Positions 42,001 through 48,363 of a stretch of 64,000 nucleotides of DNA are shown piece after piece. The notes below the pieces were generated by a model that was not told the origin of the DNA, did not search any database, and saw only the letters and a program-made list of their open reading frames with translations. The DNA is from Rhodococcus sp. 14-1411-2a. Its GTDB lineage: Bacteria; Actinomycetota; Actinomycetes; Mycobacteriales; Mycobacteriaceae. Position 1 is the first letter of the stretch, and every line of letters starts with the position of its first letter. Position numbers and translations under genes: made by a program. The stretch lies in contig NZ_NPGA01000020.1 of NCBI RefSeq assembly GCF_002259485.1, forward strand, positions 1 through 64,000, in the 5' to 3' direction.

Positions 42001-42894
42001 GGTATGAGGTCGCATCCGCGTCAAGGTGGAATCGACGTCCGCCAGCACGTCGACGACGGTCCTGCCCTCGTGTTCGAGCACGAACGGCACGACGGTCGAG
42101 GTCATCGCGATCGGAGATTCCGCCGGGGCGTGGCCGGCGATTGCCAAGCGGATGGGTTGCCGCCCTGCGGGTCTCGTCGTTGCGGCGTATGCGCCGAGGA
42201 GACCGACGAGGGTGCGGCGCGGCGACGTGCGCGAGCGATCGGCCAACGCGAGCACGCGGTCGACGAAGTTCTCCGGTAGCTCGACCGCGATGTGCGACAC
42301 CGTCAGTCCTGTGTGCTCGAGCAGACCCTGATCTTCGGGCAGGCTCGTGACCACCGCATCCCAGTAGTCGCGGTCGTCGTTCGGTGAGGCGGTGTCGGTG
42401 CGAGGACGCGTGGATCGGTCGCTCCGAACATCGTTGTAGACGTCGGCGACCCGTTCTGTGAGTGCGGTGACCGAAAGGCCGTCGATCACGATGTGGTGGT
42501 AAGCCTGGATCCACCACAGCCGCCCGTCTTCTGCGGCGGCGACGATGTGGTGATGCATCGGGCCGGTGTCCGACGACCCGATCCTGGACCGAGCCTCGGT
42601 GACGAGGGAATCGATGTGCGTGTCCGATCCGGACGTCGCACGTGTCTCGATGCGTCCGGGCACCGCGTCGACGATGTCGAGGTCACCGTCCGAGGACGGC
42701 GTGAATGCGCGATCGAGATGCGGCAACCCGGCGAGCGTGGCTGACACCGCACTGTGAAGACGCACGGGGTCGGTGGTCGTGGGGAGCTCGAGTCGCCACG
42801 CCAGCGAGTACGTGCCCTCGCCTGCGTCGATCTGCGCGGCGGTCCAGACGGCTCTCTGTGCGGGGGTGATTCGAGGTGCGTCGAGCATGGTCAT
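36091..42894 (-). CDS. Non-ribosomal peptide synthetase, C-A-T-C-A-T plus C-terminal half E/C domain, predicted formyl-hydroxyornithine and serine modules
   Basis: A 2267-residue NRPS with GAGGAG before the ATG. The domains are: C1 (1-410, HHIVIDG at 133-139), A1 (430-935), T1 (Ser987 in GGDS), C2 (1045-1475, HHIATDEWS at 1180-1188), A2 (1500-2010) and T2 (Ser2058). Residues 2104-2267 then resemble only the N-terminal half of an epimerization/condensation domain and stop just after HHLALSD (2240-2246). A1 pocket residues read D-I-N-Y-W-G-G-I-G-K, the pocket I know for formyl-hydroxyornithine in coelichelin synthetase. A2 reads D-V-W-H-V-S-L-I-D-K, a serine pocket. It is coupled to the downstream NRPS by an ATGA overlap. 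A C domain at the very N-terminus suggests an acyl or aminoacyl starter unit, or iterative use. Confidence 0.92.
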   Translation of the reverse strand: MTMLDAPRITPAQRAVWTAAQIDAGEGTYSLAWRLELPTTTDPVRLHSAVSATLAGLPHLDRAFTPSSDGDLDIVDAVPGRIETRATSGSDTHIDSLVTEARSRIGSSDTGPMHHHIVAAAEDGRLWWIQAYHHIVIDGLSVTALTERVADVYNDVRSDRSTRPRTDTASPNDDRDYWDAVVTSLPEDQGLLEHTGLTVSHIAVELPENFVDRVLALADRSRTSPRRTLVGLLGAYAATTRPAGRQPIRLAIAGHAPAESPIAMTSTVVPFVLEHEGRTVVDVLADVDSTLTRMRPHTAVAPDVVTELLRLRRGDSALIAPGINVLVAERDSMFGGERARLRQNWLGPVTDLEFVVEGTIDRANPRSSWLAMELRGAGAETEIRAHAHALAVFIDAATTAPDAPIDSLPLASSQQLQTLVTDVNETGHCLAEQDVVQMFEEWAARTGDATAVVAGPTRLTYAELSHRSSQLAHSLVAAGVGPEARVAIDMTRSAEMVVSVMAVLAAGAAFVPFDPQWPQARRAAVVRDANIGVALRGPGSSESNEDTEVLSIAVALDRWEHESRPVTPPSGVVRHAAGLAYVIFTSGSTGRPKGAMIRHEAIASRMKWQIEHILKVGPGDASLFKAPLAFDISINELLLPLCSGGTVVVAGPGEDRDPQRLLELISRERVTFVYLVASMLDVLLETSAGTDAMAGVRHVWCGGEVLTPELFSRFRSRMTGTLYHGYGPAEATIGVSHVVYDGTGSDRISTSIGQPNPGCRLYVLDDRLRPLPVGMGGELYAAGDLLGRGYVGASDMTAARFVADPFAREIGDRAYRTGDRARWTEGGTLDFLGRADNQVKIRGMRVELEEIEAAAATHPQVRAAVVLVHATATPVLCGYVIPTDDANPNSDNLSRSVLAHLTTLLPQHMIPAHLMVLEAFPTTVNGKVDRRALPVPDVGGAPAGPLTDGQRRLAEHIAALLGREAGSQALLDSIGPDSDFFALGGDSLAAMRLVTRVNRDLNLRISVRAVFDHPTVATLSDYIDAAEQPPCADSETNIDETVNIDTRTRPMNAGERRMWLADRLSGHGGTYTVPLVFRVAGPLDLSALEQALTDATARHRSLRSLYVENDGALTVEILDPSDERSAPALRRHALQSTKVAQAIEQFLQERFDPSESIALRAGVFVHDDEQDCATLVLAVHHIATDEWSEPALLRTLSRAYAARGAGRTPLDLGTAPPPTAVFEEDHESEIASWRAHLTPIPPVLDVPGWRAARHTGARTGRTIRRVVADDVAAAVRSTARECGASMYMATQVATAIALRACGSGEQFLTASPMSIRSPETGHDDASDEVGFHLNTVLLRADLRGNPTVREVFARTRDQTLHALAHSRAPYEEVVAAVPALREQPPVRVMVVHQPHRDGGGTLALGDLVTERLPVDTGTAKYDVSVTLYENDSAVGLAVEYATDVVDTDAADALLRRLETVLQRMPASLDLQVDAVDLLDAQDRATLSRLSGARRDIEPGLTLDRIITRASPVDGAALIFENRRRDLKSVLGEASALARLIIDSGHGPEDVVAVALDRSPELIVTILAVTFSGAAYVPLDPALPQARLRYLLEDSGAATIVTTADIAARFSDSDVPLIDLADPAVATRLAALPTHPVVDNERRRPLRGDHPAYVLYTSGSTGRPKGVAVSHSAIVNRVLWAAEHHEITDTDVFLQKTPASFDVSGWEIFLPFVTGTSVVVVEDGGHRDPRRLADLITTQGVSIVHFVPSMLGEFLTTVTSEPANPVLDASALRLIVCSGEPLTAQHAQSVATVFPRATLLNLYGPTEAAIDVTAENVSARGPVAGLSVAIGTPVWNTHCRILDHTLAEVLPGAEGDLYLGGTQLARGYHDKAALTASRFVADPRADVPGARLYHSGDRARQRRDGSIEYLGRTDGQIKLAGQRIELAEVEAALRAHPGVRSSAAAQQITAAGPRLVGYVVADAGTTLLENDIRLTATRILPASWVPARIAVLDEIPLTSSGKLDRNGLPPIEFHVSASSDRVPTTDSEIAIRASIAEALGLEAHDMGIDDDFFRVGGDSISAIRTVTLARRRGWRITEMQIFDLRTVAALAEAAVPDGATKDAPHEYVSRADVAVPLPDLARTAVKSGLDIDDRIETVRVEIDVRAELTAVELDREVRRATTALMETFPALRTRIDRSRRRLWKAFEVHPDSVNLETVVHIAGEEDTASVVNGIDVDTGPLLHIHVEKHESDGWSALLSVHHLALSDTLTASTVAEHFLGTLASGVHR

Positions 42895-42919
42895 CCGGGT
42901 CTCCTCGTCGTGGGTGCGT

Positions 42920-44680
42920 CTACTCGACATCTGTTCTGCCCGACCATGCCGACCAGAGACGCGCATATCGGCCGTCTGCTGTCACGAGATCGGCGTGGGT
43001 GCCGGATTCCACGACACGGCCGTGCTCGAGCACCACGACCGTGTCTGCTGCCACGGCCTGCGTCAGCCGGTGCGCCACGATCACCGTGGTCCGGCCCTCG
43101 GTCGCCGCCGATGCGGCTTCTTCGAGCAGGCGGGCTCCGCTACTGCCGGCCTCCGCGGTCGCTTCGTCGAGTATTGCGACCGGGGGATCGGACAGGATCA
43201 GTCTCGCCAGTGCGAGCTGCTGCCCTTGGGATGCACTGAGCGGATGCCCGTTCTCCCCGATGCGTGTGTCGAGGCCCTCCGGCAGAGCCCGGACCCAGTC
43301 GGCAGCTCGGACCCGATCGAGGGCGTCCCACAGAGCGGCGTCGTCGGCATCCGCGTCCGCGAGCCTCAGATCGTCGGCGAGAGGGCCGGCACTGACGTGG
43401 ACGTCCTGCGAGAGGATCGAGATGTGCCGCCTGAGTCGGTCGGTACCGAGATCACGTAACGGGATGCCGCCCAACGTGACCGAGCCGCGGTCGGGCTCGA
43501 GGGACCCGGCTGCGAGAAGCGCGGCAGTCGTCTTTCCGGCACCGGTCGAGCCGACCACTGCCACCGTACTTCCGGCGGGAACGCTGAGCGAAATTCCGTG
43601 CAGAACGTCGCCCCCGGTGGAGTAGGCGTACGTGACGTCGGATAGTTCCAACGTCGCGTCGACAGGTTCGGCGTCGATCCCTGTCGTTCGAGTCGATGCC
43701 ATGTCGACCACGCCGACGAGACGATCGAGGCTGGCACCGGCGGATTGGATATCGTCGAACAGGAACAGCACCGTACCGAGCGGGTTGAACAGTCGATGGA
43801 ACATCAACGTTGCAGCGGTGACTGCGCCCAGAGTCACGAGATCGCCTCTGACCAATAAGAACCCAGTACTCAGGATGATGGTGAGACCCACCAGTTCCGC
43901 GCGGTTCTCCTTGCCGACGAAGCGAGTCAGCAGTGTGAACGTGGCGATGGAGAAGTCCCTGGCGCGTTCGGATTCCGTCTCCACGGACGCGACAGCAGTG
44001 TCTTCGCGGCGGTACGCGCGCACCGTGCGCGCGCCTTGGATGTTGCTGATCAGCGCCTGCGAACGATCGCCCATCGCGGCCCGTTCGGCAGCGTAGAGAG
44101 GGCCGCTGCGCGGCAGATACCACCGAAGAGCGGTGACGTACAACGGTAGTGCCAAACTGCCGGCCAGCCCGAGACGCCAGTCGATGCCGTACATCGTCAC
44201 GACGGACACCCCGATCAACAACACCGCGTTCACCACGGCAGGGAGTACGCCGTTGACGGCGCGGGTCACCTGGGACACGTCATCGCTGATGCGCGAGAGC
44301 ACATCTCCGCGTCCCGCCCGTTCCACCGTGCGGGTGGGGAGCGCGAGAACTCGGGTCACCACCTGCTCGCGCAGCTGTGCCACCACGCCTTCGCCCAGTT
44401 TCGCCACGAGGTAAGCCATCAGTCCGGCGAACACCCCGTTGACGCCTGCGGCGATCATGACCAGAACCACCACCATCACGATCCGGCCCGGCGGCCCGCC
44501 CGCGACGACCTCGTCGACGAGGCGACCGAGAATCAGGATCGGTGCCAGAGCCGAGACGGCGGAGACGATACCGACAAATGGAGTCAGGGCAACGAGCCCT
44601 GGCCTGGCCGCGAGTTGTCCGCGTAGCCACGACCACGATCGTCCGGCGGTTGCGACGGGCAGACGGGTGTCGTCGGTCAT
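42920..44680 (-). CDS. ABC exporter half-transporter (catalytic-site subunit) of the siderophore cluster
   Basis: A 586-residue fused membrane-ATPase exporter subunit. Six transmembrane helices occupy residues 25-320. In the nucleotide-binding domain Walker A GSTGAGKT (377-384), Walker B VAILDE (501-506) and the switch His537 are intact. The signature is degraded to LSASQGQ (481-487) instead of LSGGQ. The partner encoded upstream has the opposite defects, so the two should form a heterodimer with one working ATP site. By location it probably exports the siderophore or, like mycobacterial IrtAB, handles its ferric form. It overlaps the partner gene by four bases and ends 25 bases before the NRPS. 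Confidence 0.9.
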   Translation of the reverse strand: MTDDTRLPVATAGRSWSWLRGQLAARPGLVALTPFVGIVSAVSALAPILILGRLVDEVVAGGPPGRIVMVVVLVMIAAGVNGVFAGLMAYLVAKLGEGVVAQLREQVVTRVLALPTRTVERAGRGDVLSRISDDVSQVTRAVNGVLPAVVNAVLLIGVSVVTMYGIDWRLGLAGSLALPLYVTALRWYLPRSGPLYAAERAAMGDRSQALISNIQGARTVRAYRREDTAVASVETESERARDFSIATFTLLTRFVGKENRAELVGLTIILSTGFLLVRGDLVTLGAVTAATLMFHRLFNPLGTVLFLFDDIQSAGASLDRLVGVVDMASTRTTGIDAEPVDATLELSDVTYAYSTGGDVLHGISLSVPAGSTVAVVGSTGAGKTTAALLAAGSLEPDRGSVTLGGIPLRDLGTDRLRRHISILSQDVHVSAGPLADDLRLADADADDAALWDALDRVRAADWVRALPEGLDTRIGENGHPLSASQGQQLALARLILSDPPVAILDEATAEAGSSGARLLEEAASAATEGRTTVIVAHRLTQAVAADTVVVLEHGRVVESGTHADLVTADGRYARLWSAWSGRTDVE

Positions 44681-46389
44681 CGCAGCACCGCCTCCGCATA
44701 GCCCTCGGCCCGTTCGAGGAGAACTGAATGGGGTGCGTCCGCCGCGATTCGGCCGTCACGTATCACCACTACCCGGTGAGCCACGGACAGCAATGCAGGA
44801 CTGCTGGTCACGATGATCGTCGTTTTCGGGGTCCGTACGTTCGGCCCGTGACGAAGAGTCGCGATACCCCGAGCGATGGTGTGTTCGGTGACCGAATCGA
44901 CTGCGGTGGTCGGTTCGTGCAGCACCAGTACGGGAGGCTCGGCGAACAGGGCCCGTGCCAGCGCGATGCGCTGTCGTTGTCCCCCGGACAGATTGGCACC
45001 CCTCTCGGTCAGCCGCTGTTCGAGACCGTCGGTATGACTGTCGACGATCTGGTCTGCACCCGAGGCGCGAAGCGCTCCGTCGAGCTGTCGGTCGGTGTAT
45101 CCGCGTCCGGCGGTGATGTTGTTCTTCACCGTGTCGGCGAACAGGTCGGAGACGTGTGGTTCGACCACGATTGCTGCTCGGACCTGCGCGAGTTCGATGT
45201 CGCGGGTGGGCGTGCCTGCGAGCAGAACATCGCCGCTGACGTCGGCAGCCGAAACCTGCCCGGACAGAACGGCCACGATCGACTCGGCGTCCTCGGACCC
45301 GTACGCCAGGATTCCGACTGTCTCCCCAGCCGCGATGTCGAGGTCGATCTTCTGCAATGACCGGTGCGTGACGCCGCGGAGTCCGAGATCGAGCCGCTTG
45401 CCGGTGATGTGCTGGTTGCCGTGGTGCAGAATTCGATCCGCTCCCAGTACCAGGGCGACGCGATCGGCCGACGCCCGCGCCCGGGCGATGATCGCCGGGG
45501 TGGAGGACAACACACCCAGTGGTTCGATGAGGAATTGCGCCAGACCGACGACGGCAATCAATTCTCCGACGGTGATGCGTCCGATGAGAGCGAAGTAGCC
45601 GGCTAGCCCCGCGACGGATGCAGCAACCACCGCGCTCACGCCGGTGGTGATCCCCGATTGCGTCGCCAGCGATCTCGCCGTGAGCAGTGCTGCACCGAGG
45701 GCTTTCGCGCTGGCTTGTCGATAGCGCGTCGCCGCTACGGTTTCCGCGCCGATACCTTCGATCGACCGATGCCCGCTGACGAGGTCGGTGGCCAGCGCAG
45801 TCGCCTCGGCGACCGTTCGCTGCTGCTCGGCTGCCCGCCTGGTCACCCGCGGTGCGACGAGCTGAAGCACGGCGACGAAGATCGGGGTGCCGATGAAGAT
45901 GGCGAGTCCCAACGGCACGTCGATGACCATCAACGCAATGGCCGTGGCGACGACGGCGGTGGCAGCAGCCGCGATGCGCGGGAACAGATCCAGGAACCAT
46001 GCCGACTGTTCGGCGTCGGTACTGGAAATGGTCAGTAGCTCACCACCCCGCAGGGTTGTGTCCAGGCCACGCGGATCGAGAATTCGACCGGTGACCTCCA
46101 TTCGTATGCGGTGCGCCTCGTGCTGCAGAGCGACGTTGAGGAACCGCATACCGAACTGATAAGCCGTTGTCAGACAAAGAAACAACGCTGCAAGTCCGAC
46201 GATCGAGAGGACGAACCAGGGGACGTCGCCCGAGGAAATCGCCGAGTCGATGATCCACCCCAACGCGATCGGAACTGCAGTCTCGGCAAGCTGGTGGATG
46301 CAGATGAGCAGTGTTCCGATGCTCACTCTGCGCTTGTTGCGCGTCAGTGTTCGACGGACGATTCGCCCGCCTGTCACCTCGTCCTTCAT
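44677..46389 (-). CDS. ABC exporter half-transporter (degenerate-site subunit) of the siderophore cluster
   Basis: A 570-residue exporter subunit with six transmembrane helices (about 22-300). Its ATPase domain keeps the LSGGQ signature (467-471) but has lost the Walker A P-loop: AYGSEDAES at 362-370 has no GKS/T. The Walker B acid is replaced (VLVLHE, 487-492), and the switch His is replaced by Ser (TSS near 528-530). It therefore supplies the signature for its partner's ATP site and cannot hydrolyse at its own. The ATG at 46389 overlaps the formyltransferase stop; a much longer open frame upstream is a shadow of the formyltransferase gene. Confidence 0.9.
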   Translation of the reverse strand: MKDEVTGGRIVRRTLTRNKRRVSIGTLLICIHQLAETAVPIALGWIIDSAISSGDVPWFVLSIVGLAALFLCLTTAYQFGMRFLNVALQHEAHRIRMEVTGRILDPRGLDTTLRGGELLTISSTDAEQSAWFLDLFPRIAAAATAVVATAIALMVIDVPLGLAIFIGTPIFVAVLQLVAPRVTRRAAEQQRTVAEATALATDLVSGHRSIEGIGAETVAATRYRQASAKALGAALLTARSLATQSGITTGVSAVVAASVAGLAGYFALIGRITVGELIAVVGLAQFLIEPLGVLSSTPAIIARARASADRVALVLGADRILHHGNQHITGKRLDLGLRGVTHRSLQKIDLDIAAGETVGILAYGSEDAESIVAVLSGQVSAADVSGDVLLAGTPTRDIELAQVRAAIVVEPHVSDLFADTVKNNITAGRGYTDRQLDGALRASGADQIVDSHTDGLEQRLTERGANLSGGQRQRIALARALFAEPPVLVLHEPTTAVDSVTEHTIARGIATLRHGPNVRTPKTTIIVTSSPALLSVAHRVVVIRDGRIAADAPHSVLLERAEGYAEAVLR

Positions 46390-47330
46390 GCCGTGGGCGT
46401 GAGGTAGCCGCCGCCGGTCACGAAATAGTCGAGCGCATCGACATCGTCCCCACTTTCGGTGCGCACGCGATCTATGACGAGTCCGTGGTTGGTGCCGCGG
46501 TGGGCTTCGGGGCCGGACACGATCACCATTCCCGCGCCCTCCCTGATGAATATCCGACCGGGTGTTCCGCCGTAGATACCGTCCGAGACGTGAGCAGTGA
46601 TGATTCGAAGCTTTCGGCCTTTGTGGAAGGTGTAGGCGTTGGGATAGGGATCGGACATCGCACGAACCAATCTGTCCAGGTCCTCGGCGGGCCAGGTCCA
46701 GTCGATGCAGCTGTCCGACTCGTGTCGTTTGTGGAAGAACGTTCGTTTCGTCAGATCCTGCGGAGTCCATGTGGCCGTGCCGTTCTCGATACTCTCGAGT
46801 GCGTCCAGCAGCACCTCGGGGATCAAGTCGATCGTCGCCTCGACGAGATCGGTGGAGGTGTCCCTCGGTCCGATCGGAACCGCTCGTTGGGTGATGACAT
46901 CGCCGGTGTCGAGTTCGCCGTCCATTCGGTGCGCCGTCAGTCCGGTCTCGGCGGCACCACTGATCAGCGCCCAGATCACCGGAGAGAATCCGGTGAAGGC
47001 GGGAAGCAATGAGTCGTGCAGGTTGACCGTGCCGTGCGGAGGCATCGCGAAAATCTCGGGAGGCAACCAGGTCCGCCAGTTGTTCGCCACGATGATGTCC
47101 GGTGCCCACAGCTGCAGACGTTCCTCCAAGGCTTTGTCGGGGCGCTTCGCCAAGTACACCTCGATGCCGTGATTGCGTGCGAGATCTTCGACGGAATCGG
47201 ACCAAATGCTCTCGTACGCTTGCTCGCTGACCGGATGCGTCACTACCGCGACGACGTCGTGGCGTGAATCCACGAGCGTCTGCAACGTCTTGTGACCCCA
47301 AGTCTGGAAACCGAACAGCACTACCCGCAT
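46386..47330 (-). CDS. Hydroxyornithine N-formyltransferase (Fmt-like)
   Basis: A 314-residue 10-formyl-tetrahydrofolate-dependent formyltransferase. The catalytic triad of the Fmt fold is visible: Asn103 and His105 in NLHDSLLP, and the Asp of DTGD near 141-144. A C-terminal Fmt-C-like domain follows. It differs from Met-tRNA formyltransferase in lacking the usual HPSLLPxxRG pattern, and it is the first gene of the siderophore operon. It should make N5-formyl-N5-hydroxyornithine, the substrate predicted for A1 of the first NRPS. GGAG lies upstream of the ATG, and an iron box lies about 100 bases further up. Confidence 0.9.
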   Translation of the reverse strand: MRVVLFGFQTWGHKTLQTLVDSRHDVVAVVTHPVSEQAYESIWSDSVEDLARNHGIEVYLAKRPDKALEERLQLWAPDIIVANNWRTWLPPEIFAMPPHGTVNLHDSLLPAFTGFSPVIWALISGAAETGLTAHRMDGELDTGDVITQRAVPIGPRDTSTDLVEATIDLIPEVLLDALESIENGTATWTPQDLTKRTFFHKRHESDSCIDWTWPAEDLDRLVRAMSDPYPNAYTFHKGRKLRIITAHVSDGIYGGTPGRIFIREGAGMVIVSGPEAHRGTNHGLVIDRVRTESGDDVDALDYFVTGGGYLTPTA

Positions 47331-47431
47331 TGGCTTATCTCCATGTTTCTGCTCCGACGAAGTGGCACAGTGCCTCGCCTTGTACGTGGCCACCGGGGAT
47401 TCACGTCGTACGCAATCGATCACCCCGGGCC

Positions 47432-47450
47432 GATAGTTAGGCTAGCCTAC
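47432..47450. promoter_or_regulatory. Iron box (DtxR/IdeR-type operator) of the siderophore biosynthesis operon
   Basis: GATAGTTAGGCTAGCCTAC contains the palindrome TAGGCTAGCCTA and matches the IdeR consensus TTAGGTTAGGCTAACCTAA at 13 of 19 positions by my count. It lies about 100 bases upstream of the formyltransferase start in the 274-bp gap shared with the divergent gene at 47605. It probably represses the five-gene operon when iron is plentiful. Confidence 0.75.
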
Positions 47451-47604
47451 CATCAACTGCAGAGTCAGGTGGGTGGGCGAAGTGGCCCCGAACTGCAGAG
47501 CCGTCGACGAAAAAGCCCAGCTGGGACGAGGTGTGACGACGGTTCGATCGAATCTTCCGGCGGTGCCGCGATTGAACGTGTCGAACTCTGGGCACAAAGG
47601 AAGA

Positions 47605-48069
47605 ATGACCGACAACACGAAAGTCACAGTCGAACGAACCATAGAAGCTCCCGTCGACGCTGTTTTCGACGTGCTGACCAACCCCGAGCGGCATCAGGCG
47701 CTCGATGGATCAGGCTTCGTACGAAGCGTCGACCACGCCGACCGAATTCAGAAGGTCGGCGAGAAGTTCACGATGAACATGCAGGGCGATCACATGGGCG
47801 GCGAGTACCAGACCGACAATCATGTGACGGGCTACATCAAGGACAAGCTGGTCGCATGGACGACGGCACCCGCAGGCAACGAGCCTCCCGGCTGGGAGTG
47901 GCTGTGGGAGCTCGAGTCTCAGGGCCCGAACGAGACGCTGGTCCGTCATACCTACGACTGGTCCAAGGTCACGGACAAGAAGTTGCTCGAGCAGATCAAG
48001 TTCCCTCTGGTCACCGAGGATCAGCTGAACGACACACTGGGTCGCCTCGCGGTCGAAGCGACGTCCTGA
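47605..48069 (+). CDS. SRPBCC/AHSA1-family protein
   Basis: A 154-residue START-like domain protein, with VERTIEAPVDAVFDVLTNPERH at the N-terminus and a C-terminal helix. The fold forms a hydrophobic cavity for small ligands. AAAGGAAG precedes the ATG; a longer frame upstream crosses the siderophore promoter and is not credible. It is divergent from the formyltransferase gene and not obviously part of the siderophore pathway. No enzymatic residues can be assigned. Confidence 0.85.
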   Translation: MTDNTKVTVERTIEAPVDAVFDVLTNPERHQALDGSGFVRSVDHADRIQKVGEKFTMNMQGDHMGGEYQTDNHVTGYIKDKLVAWTTAPAGNEPPGWEWLWELESQGPNETLVRHTYDWSKVTDKKLLEQIKFPLVTEDQLNDTLGRLAVEATS

Positions 48070-48315
48070 CCCAACGACTCTTCTGGGACGCACAGCCTCA
48101 GCTCAGCCGTACAACGCTGTGGCGTCGACACTCTCTATCGGCATCCAACGCCGCCGGGAGTCCGTCGACGTGAAGGTGGCCGTGCGGTCGACTCCACGGC
48201 GAAGCTCGCGGGAACCGGCGGCAGCTTGTTCGCTACGAGTTCGGTGCGCGCCTCGTCGGGAGGTCGGCGTCCGGTGAGTCTCCGCTGAATGCGATCTCGT
48301 GTGACAATTTCGAAA

Positions 48316-48334
48316 AATGCTGTCTTACAGCATT
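48316..48334 (-). terminator. Intrinsic terminator of the Fpg-family gene
   Basis: AATGCTGT and ACAGCATT are perfect 8-bp arms around CTT. Read on the minus strand the stem is followed by TTTTT, and it lies about 30 bases past the stop codon of the glycosylase gene. The three-base loop is tight, so the top pair may open. Confidence 0.7.
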
Positions 48335-48363
48335 ATCGAGCTCGTCCCGCGCGATGGATCGGA

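Noticed and set aside
29693..42960. Many long plus-strand open frames opposite the NRPS genes
   Set aside because: They are antisense shadows caused by GC-rich codon use; the minus-strand frames carry all recognisable domains.
46390..47301. N-terminal extension of the degenerate ABC subunit back to 47301
   Set aside because: That part reads out of frame through the formyltransferase gene; the ATG at 46389 with an ATGA overlap is the real start.
48070..48315. A gene between the AHSA1-like and Fpg genes
   Set aside because: Only frame shadows were seen; the gap is convergent and holds the glycosylase terminator.
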